Below, piece after piece: positions 13,695-13,718 of a DNA stretch of 13,718 nt. The position numbers and the translations under genes are program-made. Every line of letters begins with the position of its first letter. Position 1 is the first letter of the stretch. This DNA is from an uncultured Oscillospiraceae bacterium (GTDB taxonomy: Bacteria; Bacillota; Clostridia; Oscillospirales; Ruminococcaceae): contig CAJUMS010000072.1 of assembly GCA_910587465.1 (NCBI GenBank), forward strand, positions 1 to 13,718, in the 5' to 3' direction. Below the pieces are notes generated by a model. The model searched no databases. It saw only the letters and a program-made list of their open reading frames with translations, and was not told where the DNA came from.

Positions 13695-13718
13695 ATGAAG
13701 ATTTCATCAAACTTTCAC
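13695..13718 (+). CDS. Start of a rightward gene, cut by the window edge
   Basis: The ATG at 13695 opens M-K-I-S-S-N-F-H and runs off the window. It lies about 35 bases downstream of the expected transcription start of the consensus promoter at 13625-13653. The ribosome binding site is weak (AAGTGG close to the ATG). Eight residues are too few to name a product. Confidence 0.55.

Overview
The window looks like accessory DNA of a low-to-mid GC Gram-positive anaerobe of the Clostridia, most likely a cellulolytic Ruminococcus-like gut bacterium. The grounds are strong AGGAGG-type ribosome binding sites, TTGAAA/TATAAT promoters with 17-base spacers, a serine-recombinase module of the kind common in these bacteria, a DUF6809-type small protein, and cellulose-binding-like modules on a secreted protein. 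The genus is an inference; no rRNA or core gene is present. All gene-sized coding regions read leftwards (minus strand). The only rightward gene is a stub at the far right edge.

Layout. (1) Positions 1-2871 form an integration module: the first codons of a second recombinase-type protein (1-29), a full serine recombinase (34-1557), a 46-residue SHOCT-like protein (1673-1813), an interval of about 620 bp with hairpins but no convincing gene, and a small sigma-factor-like region 4 protein (2437-2871) whose ribosome binding site lies inside a long hairpin. (2) Positions 2930-3180 are non-coding and packed with short perfect palindromes, including the terminator of the large operon. (3) Positions 3232-13505 hold one apparent operon. 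In transcription order it contains a DUF6809-like gene (13215-13505), a very large modular surface protein (beta-repeat region, fibronectin III, PKD) broken by a frameshift (12416-13201 and 8331-12371), a secreted 1553-residue protein with two cellulose-binding-like domains, thrombospondin type 3 calcium repeats, a degenerate von Willebrand A domain, helical repeats and a C-terminal nuclease-like domain (3645-8306), and a small acidic gene overlapping it by 4 bases (3232-3648). (4) Positions 13506-13718 are a divergent promoter region.

Interpretation. The last two genes of the operon have the form of a polymorphic toxin and its immunity protein: signal peptide, long modular stalk, swappable C-terminal enzyme, and a tiny coupled gene directly downstream. 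What is unusual is the front end, which looks built to hold the toxin on cellulose or another surface glycan. A second giant adhesin-like protein is co-transcribed just upstream, suggesting a two-protein extracellular assembly. That upstream gene lacks a signal peptide and a credible start, joins the DUF6809 gene abruptly and carries a one-base frameshift, so it is probably a recombinant or decayed copy unless the assembly is wrong. The neighbouring recombinases make lateral transfer likely.
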